A stretch of 64,000 nucleotides of DNA from Nakamurella flava (GCF_005298075.1 NZ_SZZH01000001.1:992001-1056000), one strand, 5' to 3'. Shown: positions 47,826 to 58,808, numbered from the stretch's first letter. Program-made: numbers and translations. The notes: generated from the letters alone by a model not told the origin.

Positions 47826-50388
47826 ACCAGAACTTGCCCGGCCGGTCCACCGCGAATGTCAGCTGGACGGCCACCGTCGCGCCGGGCGCCAGCCCCTCCT
47901 CCGGCAGCGGCACCGTCAGCATCGACCCCAACCCCGCCCCGGTTCCCGAGGCGACCGACAGCCGCTGCACCGTCACCGGCTGACCGTTGACGACGATCTG
48001 CTGGGTCGGCGAGGACGGGTTGACCGGCCGCAGCCACGCCGTCTGACCGGTCACGCCGGACGGTACGGGAGCGTTCGGCTGGCTGAGCGTGTTGATCTGC
48101 AACGCCATCCGGTTCACCTGCCGCCCGGTGTTGTTCGTGATCACGCGGTTCACCACCAGCCGGGTGGCTCCCGACTGCTGCACGACGACGCGGTTCGGTT
48201 CCGCCGCAGCGCTCTTGGACGGGTCGAGCAATCCCGACGGCGCCGTCCGCGCACTCAGCAGCAGCGGGTTCGCGGTACCCACCGGCTGGGCGTTCCCGGC
48301 CACTGCCGGCAGCCCACCCACGGTGCCCCCGTCGGCCGAGACCAGCTGGAAGTCGCCGGCGTTCTGGCCGGTGTTCACCGGGCCGGCGAACGTGACGTTC
48401 CGGACCCACGCCGAAGCGGTCGGCACGTCGGCCGACATGTACGCCGGCAATGCCGTGCCCGAATGCGGGCCGGCGGCGGTCCCCACGGCGTCAAGAGTGG
48501 TGGCCGGGGTCTGGTTGTAGCCGTCGGCTGCCGTCAGGCTGACCCCTGGCCCGGACGCGAGGTTCACCGTCTGGTCGGCGACGGCCGCGTAGGCGCCTCC
48601 CTGACCAGCCACGACGAAACGTCGGCCCGGCTCGACCGAACCGGCCAATGCGGCGGTGGTGCCGCCCAGGGACAGCCGGACGGTGGAGACCGGGATGGCG
48701 GTCGACGTCGTGTTGGTGAACTCGACGAACCAGTCGGCGTTCTCCGCCGCGGACGGGTGGAACTTCGTGACGGTCAGCTGACCCGGGGTGGCCCGGGACT
48801 GGATGACTTGGGTGTACCTGTCGGACGCTGAGTACCGATCTGTCGACGACGGTAAATAGACCGCAGACAACTGGAACCCACCGAAACCGGGGAGAGTCCC
48901 CGTCCACGTCGCCGATCCGGACGACGACAGCGTGGAAGTGCCCAGGTCCGTTCGGGGAGTGCCATCGGTCGGATATGCGTACCAATGGATCTGGCCCGCA
49001 GCGCTGACCGGGTCGATCGTCGCGGTCAGGGTGACGGGCTGGCCGAAGGGTAGCTCGGTGCCCGCCGACGACTGCAGAGCCAGCGACGTGGGGATGCGCT
49101 CGACCAGCAGCTGATAGACCGCGTCCACCGACACTCCGGCCGAATCCGTCACCCGCAGGGCCACGTTCGGAACCTGCGAGGCGTTGGCCGTCGTCGGTCG
49201 GCCCGAGATGATGCCGGTCGACGCGTTCAGCGACAGGCCGGCCGGCAGCGTCCCCGACGCCACACTCCACGAATAGGGCGACTGACCGCCGGTGACCCCC
49301 AGCGTGACGGCGTAGTCGACGTCGACCCGGGCACGCGGCAGACTCGACGTCGTGATCGCGAGCGGGTTCCAGCGGGTGAGATCACTGTGCTGGTAGGTGC
49401 TACCGGCCAGAACGGTACCGTTCGACAGCACACCGAGACTGGTCGGGCCGGACGCGGGCGCCGCCATCGCCAGCGAGCCAGTCACCGTCAGGGACGCGGG
49501 CACACCCGGGACCACCGCGATCTTGTCCGGTGAGTACTGCGCGACGTAGAGCGTTCCCCCCGCGGACATCGCCAGGGCGGACGCCTTGACGGTGTTCGCC
49601 ATCGGAATACTGCGCTCGTTGTCGAGGGTCGAGTCGTAGACCTTGACTCCGCTGCTCACGACATTGTTCGGGTCGTACCAGTACGCGACGTAGACCGTCC
49701 CGTCGGGACCGGCCAGGATGTCCCGTGGACCGGAACCGGTGGCGATGGTTTTGGTCACCGACGTACTCCCCGGGGCGATCATGGAGATGGTGTCCGGGCT
49801 GAAGTTGGACGTGTAGACGGTGTTGTCCGGTCCCACGGCGATGGCATTGGGGTTGGCGTCGGTGGGCAGTGGGATCGTCCGGGTGACGCTCCTGGCGTTC
49901 GGTGCGATGACCGACACCGTGGACTTGCCCTTGTTGACCACGTAGGCCGTGCCGTCGCTACCGAAGGCGATGTCGTAGGGCACGGCGTCGATAGGAAGCA
50001 CGATCCGCTTGGTCCGCGTCAGAGTCGTCGTGTCGTAGACCGAGACGGTGCCGGCGTCGCCATTGGTCACCCACAGTTTGCCGTCGGGAGCGAATCCGAT
50101 TCCCTGGGCTCCGGCGCCGACAGACACGATGCGCCCGAGCGTGGAGCCGTTCCCGGTGACCTCCTGGGCGAGCGAGCCGGAGGTGAACCAGGCAGTGTCA
50201 CCGCTCGTGGCGATCGCTTTCGGGGCATTCGGCAGGGTGATCGAGCTGCCGACCTGATCGGCGGCGAACGCGGCGGGGGCGGCCACCACCGTCACGGCGA
50301 GCGCAGTGACGACGGCGGTCAGGGCGGCGGCCGCCCGCCGCCAGGGGGTGGGCCGGACGCGCCGGCGGGTCGACGACAGGATCAGCAC
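47800..50388 (-). CDS. large secreted beta-propeller protein with Ig-like and lamin-tail-like C-terminus
   Basis: 862 residues from GTG 50388 (GGGAGAG six bases upstream). The signal peptide ('AALTAVVTALAVTVVAAPAAFA') is cut near 43. A YVTN/NHL-type propeller fills about 45-345 ('GIGFAPDGKLWVTNGDAGTV', 'YDIAFGSDGTAYVVNKG', 'AIAVGPDNTVYTSNFSP'). It is followed by a He_PIG-type Ig repeat ('GGQSPYSWSVASGTLPAGL', near 355), a Big_3-like domain (430-530), a lamin-tail-like domain ('DWFVEFTNTTSTAIPV', near 545) and a C-terminal module ('RVITNNTGRQVNRM' to 'GKFWFSYLAMTS'). The C-terminal half is related to the protein at 25113-28088. No cell-wall anchor motif is seen. Confidence 0.78.
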   Translation of the reverse strand: MLILSSTRRRVRPTPWRRAAAALTAVVTALAVTVVAAPAAFAADQVGSSITLPNAPKAIATSGDTAWFTSGSLAQEVTGNGSTLGRIVSVGAGAQGIGFAPDGKLWVTNGDAGTVSVYDTTTLTRTKRIVLPIDAVPYDIAFGSDGTAYVVNKGKSTVSVIAPNARSVTRTIPLPTDANPNAIAVGPDNTVYTSNFSPDTISMIAPGSTSVTKTIATGSGPRDILAGPDGTVYVAYWYDPNNVVSSGVKVYDSTLDNERSIPMANTVKASALAMSAGGTLYVAQYSPDKIAVVPGVPASLTVTGSLAMAAPASGPTSLGVLSNGTVLAGSTYQHSDLTRWNPLAITTSSLPRARVDVDYAVTLGVTGGQSPYSWSVASGTLPAGLSLNASTGIISGRPTTANASQVPNVALRVTDSAGVSVDAVYQLLVERIPTSLALQSSAGTELPFGQPVTLTATIDPVSAAGQIHWYAYPTDGTPRTDLGTSTLSSSGSATWTGTLPGFGGFQLSAVYLPSSTDRYSASDRYTQVIQSRATPGQLTVTKFHPSAAENADWFVEFTNTTSTAIPVSTVRLSLGGTTAALAGSVEPGRRFVVAGQGGAYAAVADQTVNLASGPGVSLTAADGYNQTPATTLDAVGTAAGPHSGTALPAYMSADVPTASAWVRNVTFAGPVNTGQNAGDFQLVSADGGTVGGLPAVAGNAQPVGTANPLLLSARTAPSGLLDPSKSAAAEPNRVVVQQSGATRLVVNRVITNNTGRQVNRMALQINTLSQPNAPVPSGVTGQTAWLRPVNPSSPTQQIVVNGQPVTVQRLSVASGTGAGLGSMLTVPLPEEGLAPGATVAVQLTFAVDRPGKFWFSYLAMTS

Positions 50389-50615
50389 AGGGTTCTCTCC
50401 CAGGATTCGCAGGTGGCGACTACTGAGAGTAGTTGCATACTTACGTTCCGGTATATCCTCCGCCGGCCTGATCGTCCGGACCCTTTCGCGAGCGCCGGAA
50501 GGCCGAACCCGACCCTGGGTGAGGAATCCACGCACCGACGGACCGTCGTTCCGTCGAACCCGGGTGAAAGTGCTTTTTCGCGACGATCAGCGACCGGAAG
50601 TGTGCTGTGTCCCGA
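50389..50615. other. AT-richer promoter region of the secreted propeller gene
   Basis: 227 bp between two leftward genes. Around 50420-50455 lies an unusually AT-rich patch (minus strand GGATATACC...GTAAGTATGC) with a CTACT-GAG-AGTAG inverted repeat at 50420-50432, about 35 bp before GTG 50388. This is the likely promoter/operator of the secreted gene. Nothing else coding is seen. Confidence 0.4.
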
Positions 50616-50984
50616 TCAGGGTCGGCCCGGCATGTCCATGTCCACCAGATCCGGGTAGAAGGCCACCAACCCGGCGATGGCCGCGACGGCCGGGTACGGA
50701 TCGCGGTAGGTCCACACGGCGTTGGCGTGCACCTGCCCGTCCGGGAGGACCAGGTCGTAGTAGCTGGCGTCACCCTTGTACGGGCAGTGGGTGGTGTGCT
50801 CGGAGACGCGCAGCCGCGCCGGGTCGACGTCGGCCACCGGGATGTACGGCACGGCCGGGTAGTTCGACTCCTGCAGAACGACGGCACCGTCCGTGTCGGC
50901 GACGGGCACGTCCCCCGCAGTGACGACGACCCGGCCGCCGGCCGGGTGCAGGGTGATGGGGTGATCTGGTCCGGGGGTGAGCAT
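50616..50984 (-). CDS. DUF427 family protein
   Basis: 122 residues matching DUF427: 'VVLQESNYPAVPYIPVADVD', 'RVSEHTTHCPYKGDASYYDL' and 'AVWTYRDPYPAVAAIAGLVAFYPD'. The family has a small beta-barrel fold and conserved His/Cys/Lys around 'THCPYKGDA'; its role is unknown. ATG 50984 is the only reasonable start. Confidence 0.9.
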   Translation of the reverse strand: MLTPGPDHPITLHPAGGRVVVTAGDVPVADTDGAVVLQESNYPAVPYIPVADVDPARLRVSEHTTHCPYKGDASYYDLVLPDGQVHANAVWTYRDPYPAVAAIAGLVAFYPDLVDMDMPGRP

Positions 50985-51021
50985 GAGACCACGGTAGGCC
51001 GGTGACCGCCCGGGACGACAG

Positions 51022-51467
51022 TCAGCCGGTGGCCAGCTCGATGGCCTTGCGCATGGAGGACCGGGCCCGCTTGCGGTCCCCGGACAGGTCGTAGGCCTGG
51101 GCCAGCCGGTACCAGCCGCGCCAGTCCCCCGGCGCCGACTCGACCTTGATCTTCACGGTCTCGAAATACGCATCCGCCGCGTCCCGCTCGACCCGGCCGG
51201 ACGGCCGCTTGGGCAGCTCCGGCGCCGCCGGCCACTCCGCGCCGTCACCCTCGGCGAGCCGGCGACCGAGCTGCTGGGTCTGCCAGCCGAACCGCAACTC
51301 CCAGGCGACCAGCACCACGCCGATGAGCGGCAGCAGCAGCACGCCGATGCCCAGCGCGACCCCCGCGGCCGACCCGGACCCGATGAGGGTGAAGGCCCGG
51401 TCCGCCAGCAGCACGAAGTAGAAAACGAGGACGGCGACCAGCACCGCCACGATGACGCGGACCCGCA

Positions 51468-51468
<1 letters not shown>
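51022..51468 (-). CDS. membrane protein with two TM spans and a TPR-like tail
   Basis: 148 residues. Two spans ('VIVAVLVAVLVFYFVLLADRA' trimmed: VAVLVAVLVFYFVLL; and 'GIGVLLLPLIGVVLVAWE') are followed by a soluble part with one tetratricopeptide-like repeat ('WRGWYRLAQAYDLSGDRKRARSSMRKAI'; key residues W-Y-L-A-Y-G-A). The gene is found next to dapB in many actinobacteria, but its function is unknown. ATG 51468 shares one base with the dapB TGA (TGATG); a GTG three bases earlier is also possible. Confidence 0.75.
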
Positions 51469-52250
<782 letters not shown>

Positions 52251-52315
52251 TCAGATGTATGCCGGGCCCAGTGTGCGGGCGCCGTCAGGATGCGGTGGGA
52301 CCGGGTCCGGACCGG

Positions 52316-53740
52316 TCAGCCGACCAGGCGGGTTACCTCGGGGGGCAGGTCCCGCGCTGCGGCGAACGGGCCGACGACGGCGGCCGATCGCGGACCCGAC
52401 AGCAACCGGCCGGCCACGGCCCGCACCTGGTCGGCCGTGACCGCCGAGATCTCCGCCAGCTCGTCGTCGACCGACCGATAATCGCTGCGCACCAACAGGT
52501 TCTTGCCGATGCGACTCATCCGCGATTCGGTGTCCTCCAGGGCCAGGATCAGCGAGCCGGTCAACTGACCCTGCACGCGGCGCAGCTCGGTGTCGCTGAC
52601 GCCGTGCTCCGCGACCTGCTCCAGCTCGGCCCCTATCAGGGTCGCCACGTCCCCCAGGTGCTCGGGCTGACACCCTGCGTAGACCGAGAACGACCCGACG
52701 TCGGCATAGGTGGACGTCCCCGCGTAGACCGAGTACGCCAGGCCCCGTTCTTCTCGGATCGATCGGAACAGTCGGGAACTCATCCCGCCGCCGAGCGCAC
52801 CGGTCAGCACCGCCAGGGCCGCGCGGTCGTCGGCCCCCCGCGGGCCCGACCGCACCCCGACGGACAGGTGGACCTGCTCGATGTCACGTTCGAGCATGGC
52901 CAGCCGCGGGCCCGCTCCCGCTCCCGCTGACCGGCGGCGCACCGGCGAACCCGCACGGGGCGGGGCGGGGCGGATCAGATCGGCGCGGCCGTCGGCGATC
53001 GAGCGGTCCCGGGGAAGACCGGCCGCCGGGAACCGGCCGAGTGCGGCGCGGGCCCACCGGACGACGTCACCGTGCTCGACTCCACCGGCCACGGCCAGGA
53101 CCATTTTGTCCGGCGTGTAGCGACGGCGGTAATACCCCGCGACCTGGGCGCGGGACATGGCGGCGATCGTCTCGTTGGTGCCGATCACCGGGTCCGCCAC
53201 CGGATGCCCGGCGAACACGACGGCGGCGAACGCGTCGGCCAGGGTGTCCTCGGGATCGTCGTCGCGCATGGCGATCTCTTCGAGGATGACGCTGCGCTCG
53301 GTGTCGACGTCGACGGTCGCGATGACCGCGTCGAGCACCACCTCACTGACCAGCGACACCGCCATCTCGGCCTGCTGGGCCAGGACGCGGGCGTAGTAGC
53401 AGGTGTACTCGTGGGCGGTGAACGCGTTGAACTCACCGCCCACCGCGTCGAAGGCGTCGGCGATCTCGTACCCGGTGTGCGCGTGGGTGCCCTTGAACAG
53501 CAGGTGCTCCAGATAGTGCGAGGCACCGGCCAGCCGGGCGGTCTCGTCGACCGACCCGACGCCGACCCACACCCCCACCGACGCACTGCGGGCGCCGGGC
53601 ACCGACTCGGTGACCACCCGCAGGCCGTTCGGCAGTTCGCTGACGGTCACCGCAGAGCCGTCGACCCCCCGTTCCAGCACGCGGGCACGCCGTGCCCCGC
53701 CGGCGGACCGGCGGGTGGAACGAGGGGTCGTCGTCACCAT
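52316..53740 (-). CDS. M16 (pitrilysin/MPP-type) zinc peptidase
   Basis: 474 residues. The inverted zinc motif H-x2-E-H is present in 'ASHYLEHLLFKGT' near 80, with the third ligand Glu about 75 residues later in the 'ERSVILEEIAM' region. 'GGEFNAFTAHEYTCYYARVL' is typical of mitochondrial-processing-peptidase-like proteins. The C-terminal half is the catalytically inactive M16 domain ('GGGMSSRLFRSIREERGLAY'). It follows pnp by 20 bp in the conserved pnp-M16-dapB order. Substrate is unknown. Confidence 0.92.
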   Translation of the reverse strand: MVTTTPRSTRRSAGGARRARVLERGVDGSAVTVSELPNGLRVVTESVPGARSASVGVWVGVGSVDETARLAGASHYLEHLLFKGTHAHTGYEIADAFDAVGGEFNAFTAHEYTCYYARVLAQQAEMAVSLVSEVVLDAVIATVDVDTERSVILEEIAMRDDDPEDTLADAFAAVVFAGHPVADPVIGTNETIAAMSRAQVAGYYRRRYTPDKMVLAVAGGVEHGDVVRWARAALGRFPAAGLPRDRSIADGRADLIRPAPPRAGSPVRRRSAGAGAGPRLAMLERDIEQVHLSVGVRSGPRGADDRAALAVLTGALGGGMSSRLFRSIREERGLAYSVYAGTSTYADVGSFSVYAGCQPEHLGDVATLIGAELEQVAEHGVSDTELRRVQGQLTGSLILALEDTESRMSRIGKNLLVRSDYRSVDDELAEISAVTADQVRAVAGRLLSGPRSAAVVGPFAAARDLPPEVTRLVG

Positions 53741-53760
53741 GACCTCAGAACGCGATCAGC

Positions 53761-55992
53761 TCAGGCGTCGGCCGCAGCGGTATCGGCGGCGCCGTTGCCG
53801 GCGGCCGCATCGTCGGCCTGGACCGGGACGAGGCTGATCTTGCCGCGGGCGTCGATCTCGACGATCTCGACCTGCAGCTTGCTGCCGACGTTGACGACGT
53901 CCTCGACCTTGGCGATCCGCTTGCCGCCACCGAGCTTGCTGATGTGCACCAGGCCGTCACGGCCGGGCAGCAGGGAGACGAACGCGCCGAACGCGGTGGT
54001 CTTGACCACGGTGCCCAGGAAGCGCTCGCCGACCTTCGGCAGCTGCGGGTTGGCGATGGCGTTGACCTTGTCGATCGCCGCCTGCACCGACGCACCGTCG
54101 GAACCGGAGACGAAGATCGTCCCGTCGTCCTCGATGGCGATGTCGGCACCGGTCTCCTCGGTGATCGAGTTGATCATCTTGCCCTTCGGCCCGATGACCT
54201 CGCCGATCTTGTCGACCGGGACCTTGATGGTGGTGATCCGCGGAGCGAACTCGCTCATCGGGTCCGGGGCGTCGATGGCCTCGTTCATCACCTCGAGGAT
54301 GGCGAACCGGGCGTCCCGCGCCTGGACCAGCGCACCCCGCAGAACCTCGGAGGGGATGCCGTCGAGCTTGGTGTCCAGCTGCAGAGCGGTGACGAACTGC
54401 TTGGTGCCGGCGACCTTGAAGTCCATGTCGCCGAACGCGTCCTCGGCGCCCAGGATGTCAGTCAGCGCGACGTACTGGACGGCGTCGCCGTCGGTGCCCG
54501 TGGAGCCGGAGATCAGGCCCATGGCGATACCCGCGACCGGGGCCTTCAGCGGCACACCGGCGTTGAGCAGCGACAGGGTCGAGGCGCAGACCGACCCCAT
54601 GGAGGTCGAGCCGTTGGAGCCGAGGGCCTCGGACACCTGGCGGATCGCGTAGGGGAACTCCTCGCGGTTCGGCAGCACGGGCAGCAGGGCCCGCTCGGCG
54701 AGAGCGCCGTGGCCGATCTCGCGCCGCTTCGGCGAACCGACCCGGCCGGTCTCACCGGTGGAGTACGGCGGGAAGTTGTAGTTGTGCATGTAGCGCTTGC
54801 GGTTGTCCGGGGACAGCGTGTCCAGCTGCTGCTCCATGCGGAGCATGTTCAGCGTGGTGACGCCCAGGATCTGGGTCTCGCCCCGCTCGAACAGCGCCGA
54901 CCCGTGCACGCGCGGCAGGTAGCCGACCTCGGCACCCAGGGTGCGGATGTCGGTCAGGCCGCGGCCGTCGATGCGGACCTTGTCGGCCAGCACGCGCTGG
55001 CGGACCAGCTTCTTGGTGACCGAACGGAACGCGTTGCCGATCTCCGAGCCGCGCCCGGCGAACTGCTCGCCCAGCTGCTCGTAGACGGCGGCCTTGATCT
55101 CGTCCAGCTTGGACTCGCGCTCGGTCTTGCCGGCGATGGTCAGCGCCTCGGCGAGGCCGGCGGCCTTCGCGGCACTCTCGACAGCGTCGAACGCGTCGGC
55201 CTCGTACGGCGGGAACAGCGGGAACTCGGCGACCGGCTTGGCCGCGCGGGTGGCCAGCTCGGACTGGGCCTCGCACAGGGTGCGCAGGAACGGCTTGGCC
55301 GCCTCCAGCCCCTCGGCCACGATCTCCTCGGTCGGCGCGGTGCCGCCGCCGGCGACGAGCTCGAACGTCTTCTCGGTGGCCTCGGCCTCGACCATCATGA
55401 TCGCGACGTCGTCACCGGCGATGCGGCCGGCCACGACCATGTCGAACGACGCGCGCTCGAGTTCGGAGTGCCGGGGGAAGGCCACCCACTGGTTGTCGAT
55501 CAGCGCGACACGCACGCCGGCGACCGGGCCGGAGAACGGCAGCCCGGAGATCTGGGTGGACGCCGACGCGGCGTTGATCGCCAGCACGTCGTACAGGTCG
55601 TCCGGGTTCAGGGCCATGACGGTGATGACGACCTGGACCTCGTTGCGGAGCCCGTTGGTGAAGGTCGGGCGCAGCGGCCGGTCGATGAGCCGGCAGGTCA
55701 GGATGGCGTCCTCGGACGGACGACCCTCCCGACGGAAGAACGAACCGGGGATGCGCCCGGCGGCGTACATCCGCTCCTCGACGTCGATCGTGAGGGGGAA
55801 GAAGTCGAACTGCTCCTTCGGGTGCTTGCCGACGGAGGTGGCCGACAACAGCATCGTGTCGTCGTCCAGGTAGGCCGCGACGGACCCGGCGGCCTGCTGG
55901 GCCAGCCGACCGGTCTCGAAGCGGATGGTGCGGGTGCCGAACGCGCCGTTGTCCAGGACAGCGGTCGTGCTCGTGGCGGTGGGATCGGACAT
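53761..55992 (-). CDS. pnp: polyribonucleotide nucleotidyltransferase (PNPase)
   Basis: 743 residues. Two RNase PH domains (first from '[16 protein letters not shown]'; second with '[32 protein letters not shown]'-type sequence, core: [18 protein letters not shown]) are joined by an all-alpha domain. A KH domain ('[15 protein letters not shown]', near 610) and an S1 domain ('[18 protein letters not shown]', near 675) follow. It degrades RNA 3'-to-5' with phosphate. ATG 55992 has GAGGAG upstream. An acidic, Ala-rich tail ends the protein. Confidence 0.95.
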   Translation of the reverse strand: MSDPTATSTTAVLDNGAFGTRTIRFETGRLAQQAAGSVAAYLDDDTMLLSATSVGKHPKEQFDFFPLTIDVEERMYAAGRIPGSFFRREGRPSEDAILTCRLIDRPLRPTFTNGLRNEVQVVITVMALNPDDLYDVLAINAASASTQISGLPFSGPVAGVRVALIDNQWVAFPRHSELERASFDMVVAGRIAGDDVAIMMVEAEATEKTFELVAGGGTAPTEEIVAEGLEAAKPFLRTLCEAQSELATRAAKPVAEFPLFPPYEADAFDAVESAAKAAGLAEALTIAGKTERESKLDEIKAAVYEQLGEQFAGRGSEIGNAFRSVTKKLVRQRVLADKVRIDGRGLTDIRTLGAEVGYLPRVHGSALFERGETQILGVTTLNMLRMEQQLDTLSPDNRKRYMHNYNFPPYSTGETGRVGSPKRREIGHGALAERALLPVLPNREEFPYAIRQVSEALGSNGSTSMGSVCASTLSLLNAGVPLKAPVAGIAMGLISGSTGTDGDAVQYVALTDILGAEDAFGDMDFKVAGTKQFVTALQLDTKLDGIPSEVLRGALVQARDARFAILEVMNEAIDAPDPMSEFAPRITTIKVPVDKIGEVIGPKGKMINSITEETGADIAIEDDGTIFVSGSDGASVQAAIDKVNAIANPQLPKVGERFLGTVVKTTAFGAFVSLLPGRDGLVHISKLGGGKRIAKVEDVVNVGSKLQVEIVEIDARGKISLVPVQADDAAAGNGAADTAAADA

Positions 55993-56379
55993 GGATCTCC
56001 TCTTGTGATGCTCGTTCGGTGCGCGCCGGTCGTCCTCGTGACGACGGCGCGGAGCAGCCCGGACACCGGGGCGAAGCGGGCCGCGGCGACCGGAATCAGG
56101 TTCTCGGGGGGCGTGGCCGGCCATCGATCGAAGCCGCCGGAACTGCCGACCCGTCCGGTGGACGGGGGGGTGTTCCGGGGGCCACTACCGAGGACCGGCC
56201 CGGGCTGCCGATTCCGGGTGGTCGCGAGGCGCGGGGCGCCGGTGCTGGACTGCAGGTGGTGCGGATGGTGCTGACTGCGCGGGACCGGTGGTGTCCCGCC
56301 CCCGTGATGGTCCCTGGTCCGGGGGCGGTTGGCTGACGAGGTTGCCTCGGCGAGTCGTGACCCGCCGGCGGCGCACGAA
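55993..56379. other. intergenic region between rpsO and pnp
   Basis: About 390 bp between the rpsO terminator and pnp. No gene or obvious ORF with family features is seen. The region is very GC-rich with several G-runs and should hold the pnp promoter and leader. In other bacteria the pnp leader carries an autoregulatory RNase-processed stem, but I could not identify a comparable long stem here. Confidence 0.4.
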
Positions 56380-56407
56380 GGGCCGGACCCCCGGAGGGAT
56401 CCGGCCC
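56380..56407 (-). terminator. hairpin after rpsO
   Basis: GGGCCGGA (56380-56387) and TCCGGCCC (56400-56407) pair perfectly, and the stem extends inward through a T-G wobble and CCC/GGG to a short TCCG loop. It starts seven bases past the rpsO stop. It may terminate rpsO transcription or, as in the rpsO-pnp transcripts of other bacteria, mark a processing site. Confidence 0.65.
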
Positions 56408-56413
56408 CAGGTA

Positions 56414-56683
56414 CTAGCGGCGCAGGCCGAGCCGCTCGATCAACGCACGGTAGCGGTTGATGTCGACGGTCTGCAGGTAGCGCAGCAGGCGACGACGCTT
56501 GCCGACGAGGCCGAGCAGGCCACGGCGGGTGTGGTGGTCGTGCTTGTGCTGCTTGAGGTGCTCGGTGAGGTCCGAGATCCTCTTGCTGAGCATGGCGATC
56601 TGCGCCTCGGCCGAACCGGTGTCGGTCTCGTGCAGGCCGTACTCGCTCAGGATTTCTTTCTTCTGCTCAGTGGTCAGCGCCAC
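56414..56683 (-). CDS. rpsO: 30S ribosomal protein S15
   Basis: 89 residues, the full S15 length. '[30 protein letters not shown]' (core: [14 protein letters not shown]), '[29 protein letters not shown]' (core: [14 protein letters not shown]) and '[21 protein letters not shown]' (core: [16 protein letters not shown]) are diagnostic. It binds 16S rRNA early in 30S assembly. GTG 56683 is the start. It sits between ribF and pnp in the conserved order, with a DUF4436 gene inserted. Confidence 0.97.
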   Translation of the reverse strand: MALTTEQKKEILSEYGLHETDTGSAEAQIAMLSKRISDLTEHLKQHKHDHHTRRGLLGLVGKRRRLLRYLQTVDINRYRALIERLGLRR

Positions 56684-56829
56684 AGGTGTTGCTCCTCGAT
56701 GTGTCTGTCACGTGCACGTCCCGCTCCGCGCGAATTGCCGGGGGGAAGACGGTCACGGCCGCCACGGACTGCAGCCGGACCCAACGACGTAGCTTACCAG
56801 CGACACCCCGTGACCGGGACGGCGCGGGT

Positions 56830-57783
56830 CTAGCGGCCCCGGGGGTGCCGCAGGAAGGCCAGCACCGTGACGCCGATCCCGACGATCAGCGCGACCAGCA
56901 CCCACAGCACGACGAGCACGTCGACCCAGGACCCCGCCGGCGGGTTCCCGGGGAAGAAGTTCCGTAGGGGCACGGTCGCGAACAACATGGCCGCCGCGTA
57001 GCTGAGGAAACCGGCCTCGAAGAGCCGTTCCTCCCGGTAGAGCGGAATGGCGACGGCCAGCAGCAGCACCGGCATCAGCACCATCACGAGCACGAGGACG
57101 CCGGCGAACAGCTTGATGGCCAGCGCCCGGGCGAAATGCAGGTGCACTCCGTCGGCCGCGGCGGCGGGGCTCAGCACGTCGCGGCTGATCGTCCCACCCT
57201 CCCCGCTCCACCCCTGGACGACGCCGTCGACCACCACCGCCATCACCGGGTACTCCGTCGCGCCACCGGCTGCGGCCGTGGCCTGCGCGGCGACGATCAC
57301 GTCGGTGTCGTAGGCATCGAACGGCCAGTTCTCGATGTCCCCGGTGAGGGGCACCGTGACGGTGCGGCTGTCCGGCAGGCGGCCGGCCGAGAAGGTCAGC
57401 GACGCACCCCCGGCCGGCAGCACCTCGATCTCCAGATCCCGCCCCAGGACGCCCTTGTCGTTCAGCAGGGCGGTGTCGACCACATCGACCTCGACCTGCA
57501 GGGTCATCCGGGGCGTCGCCGCGTCCACGGCCAGCGGGGTGAGGGTGACCACCACGTCCGCGCCCTGGACCCGGGGGGAGCTGTAGTTGGCGTCGATCGC
57601 CCGGCTGTCGGCGGCGTAGGCGACCGAGACGAGCACGTAGGCCACGACGGCGACCGCCGCCCCGACCCCCCACCACACCCGCCAGCGGCGGGCCAACGGC
57701 AACCGGCGCAAAGGGTCGGGGGCCGCTGGTGCGTCGACTGGGGGGCCGTCCGTGGCGGTCGCAACGGGCTGCTGGTCGGTCAC
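56830..57783 (-). CDS. DUF4436 family membrane protein
   Basis: 317 residues. An N-terminal span ('WWGVGAAVAVVAYVLVSVAYA') leads to an extracytoplasmic beta domain ('DVVVTLTPLAVDAATPRMTL', 'GDIENWPFDAYDTDVIV'), then three spans near the C-terminus ('LFAGVLVLVMVLMPVLLLAV', 'GFLSYAAAMLFATVPL', 'VLVVLWVLVALIVGIGVTVL'). 'WPFDAYDTD' and 'LRNFFPGNPPAGSWVD' are the family signatures, known from mycobacterial and other actinobacterial proteins of unknown role. It is inserted between ribF and rpsO. Confidence 0.85.
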   Translation of the reverse strand: MTDQQPVATATDGPPVDAPAAPDPLRRLPLARRWRVWWGVGAAVAVVAYVLVSVAYAADSRAIDANYSSPRVQGADVVVTLTPLAVDAATPRMTLQVEVDVVDTALLNDKGVLGRDLEIEVLPAGGASLTFSAGRLPDSRTVTVPLTGDIENWPFDAYDTDVIVAAQATAAAGGATEYPVMAVVVDGVVQGWSGEGGTISRDVLSPAAAADGVHLHFARALAIKLFAGVLVLVMVLMPVLLLAVAIPLYREERLFEAGFLSYAAAMLFATVPLRNFFPGNPPAGSWVDVLVVLWVLVALIVGIGVTVLAFLRHPRGR

Positions 57784-57860
57784 GCTCCGTATTCTGGTCG
57801 ACCGGGTCCGTCCCTGGTGCGGAATGCCCCGATCCGATGAACGGCGGGCACCGGCCGACG

Positions 57861-58808
57861 TCAGGACTCGGCGGCGAGAATGGCCCGGCTGCGGGCCACG
57901 TCCTTGTCGATCTGGGCGATGAGCGCCTCGACCGAGTCGTACCGTTCGTTGCCGCGCAGGCGCTCGACGAACTCGAAACCCACCCGGCGGCCGTAGAAGT
58001 TGCCGCCCTCGTCCATCACGAACGCCTCCACCGTGCGCACCTTCCCCGAGAACGTCGGGTTGGTGCCGATGGAAATGGCCGCCGGCGACCGCCGGGTGCC
58101 CAGGACGAACCAGCCGGCGTAGATGCCGTCGGCCGGGATGGCCGCGTACGGCTCGGCGTCCAGGTTGGCCGTCGGGTAGCCGAGTTCACTGCCCCCACGC
58201 CCCTCGCCGTGGACGACGAACCCCTCCACCCGGTGCGGCCGGCCGAGTGCGGCCGTCGCCGCCCGCATGTCCCCCGCCGCGACGCACGACCGCACGTAGG
58301 TCGAGGAGATGGCCACGTCCGGCGCCGTCCCCGATCCCGGCACGATGCCGACACCGTGCGCGCTGAACCCGAAACGCGGCCCCAGCTGCCGCAGCAGCTC
58401 CACCGAGCCGCTGCCCCGGTGCCCGAAGCGGAAGTTCTCCCCCACCACCACGGCGTCGGCGTGCAACCGGTCGACGATGACGTCGTGCACGAACTCCTCG
58501 GCCGAGATCTGCGAGACGGCCGGCGTGAACGGCAGGACCAGGAACGCGTCGACGCCGAGCTCGGCGACCAGATCGGCCCGGCGGCGCAGGGTGGTGAGCA
58601 TCGCCGGGTGACTCCCGGGCCGGACGACCTCGGCCGGGTGCGGGTCGAAGGTCATCAGCACGGTCGGCACGTCCCGTTCCCGGGCCAGCTCGATGGCCTC
58701 CCGGATCAGCGCCTGATGACCGCGGTGCACCCCGTCGAAGACGCCGATCGTCAGCACGCAGCGACCCCAACCGGGGGGTATCTCGTCCAGGCCGCGCCAG
58801 CGTTCCAC
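57861..58808 (-). CDS. ribF: bifunctional riboflavin kinase/FAD synthetase
   Basis: 315 residues from GTG 58808, with GGAG seven bases upstream. The N-terminal FAD synthetase domain has 'VLTIGVFDGVHRGHQALI' (nucleotidyltransferase H-x-G-H) and 'VVVGENFRFGHRGSG'; the C-terminal flavokinase domain has 'VVHGEGRGGSELGYPTANL' (PTAN motif) and 'EAFVMDEGGNFYGRRV'. It makes FMN then FAD, needed by ThyX and NirB among others. Longer in-frame starts exist but lack a Shine-Dalgarno. Confidence 0.94.
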   Translation of the reverse strand: MERWRGLDEIPPGWGRCVLTIGVFDGVHRGHQALIREAIELARERDVPTVLMTFDPHPAEVVRPGSHPAMLTTLRRRADLVAELGVDAFLVLPFTPAVSQISAEEFVHDVIVDRLHADAVVVGENFRFGHRGSGSVELLRQLGPRFGFSAHGVGIVPGSGTAPDVAISSTYVRSCVAAGDMRAATAALGRPHRVEGFVVHGEGRGGSELGYPTANLDAEPYAAIPADGIYAGWFVLGTRRSPAAISIGTNPTFSGKVRTVEAFVMDEGGNFYGRRVGFEFVERLRGNERYDSVEALIAQIDKDVARSRAILAAES

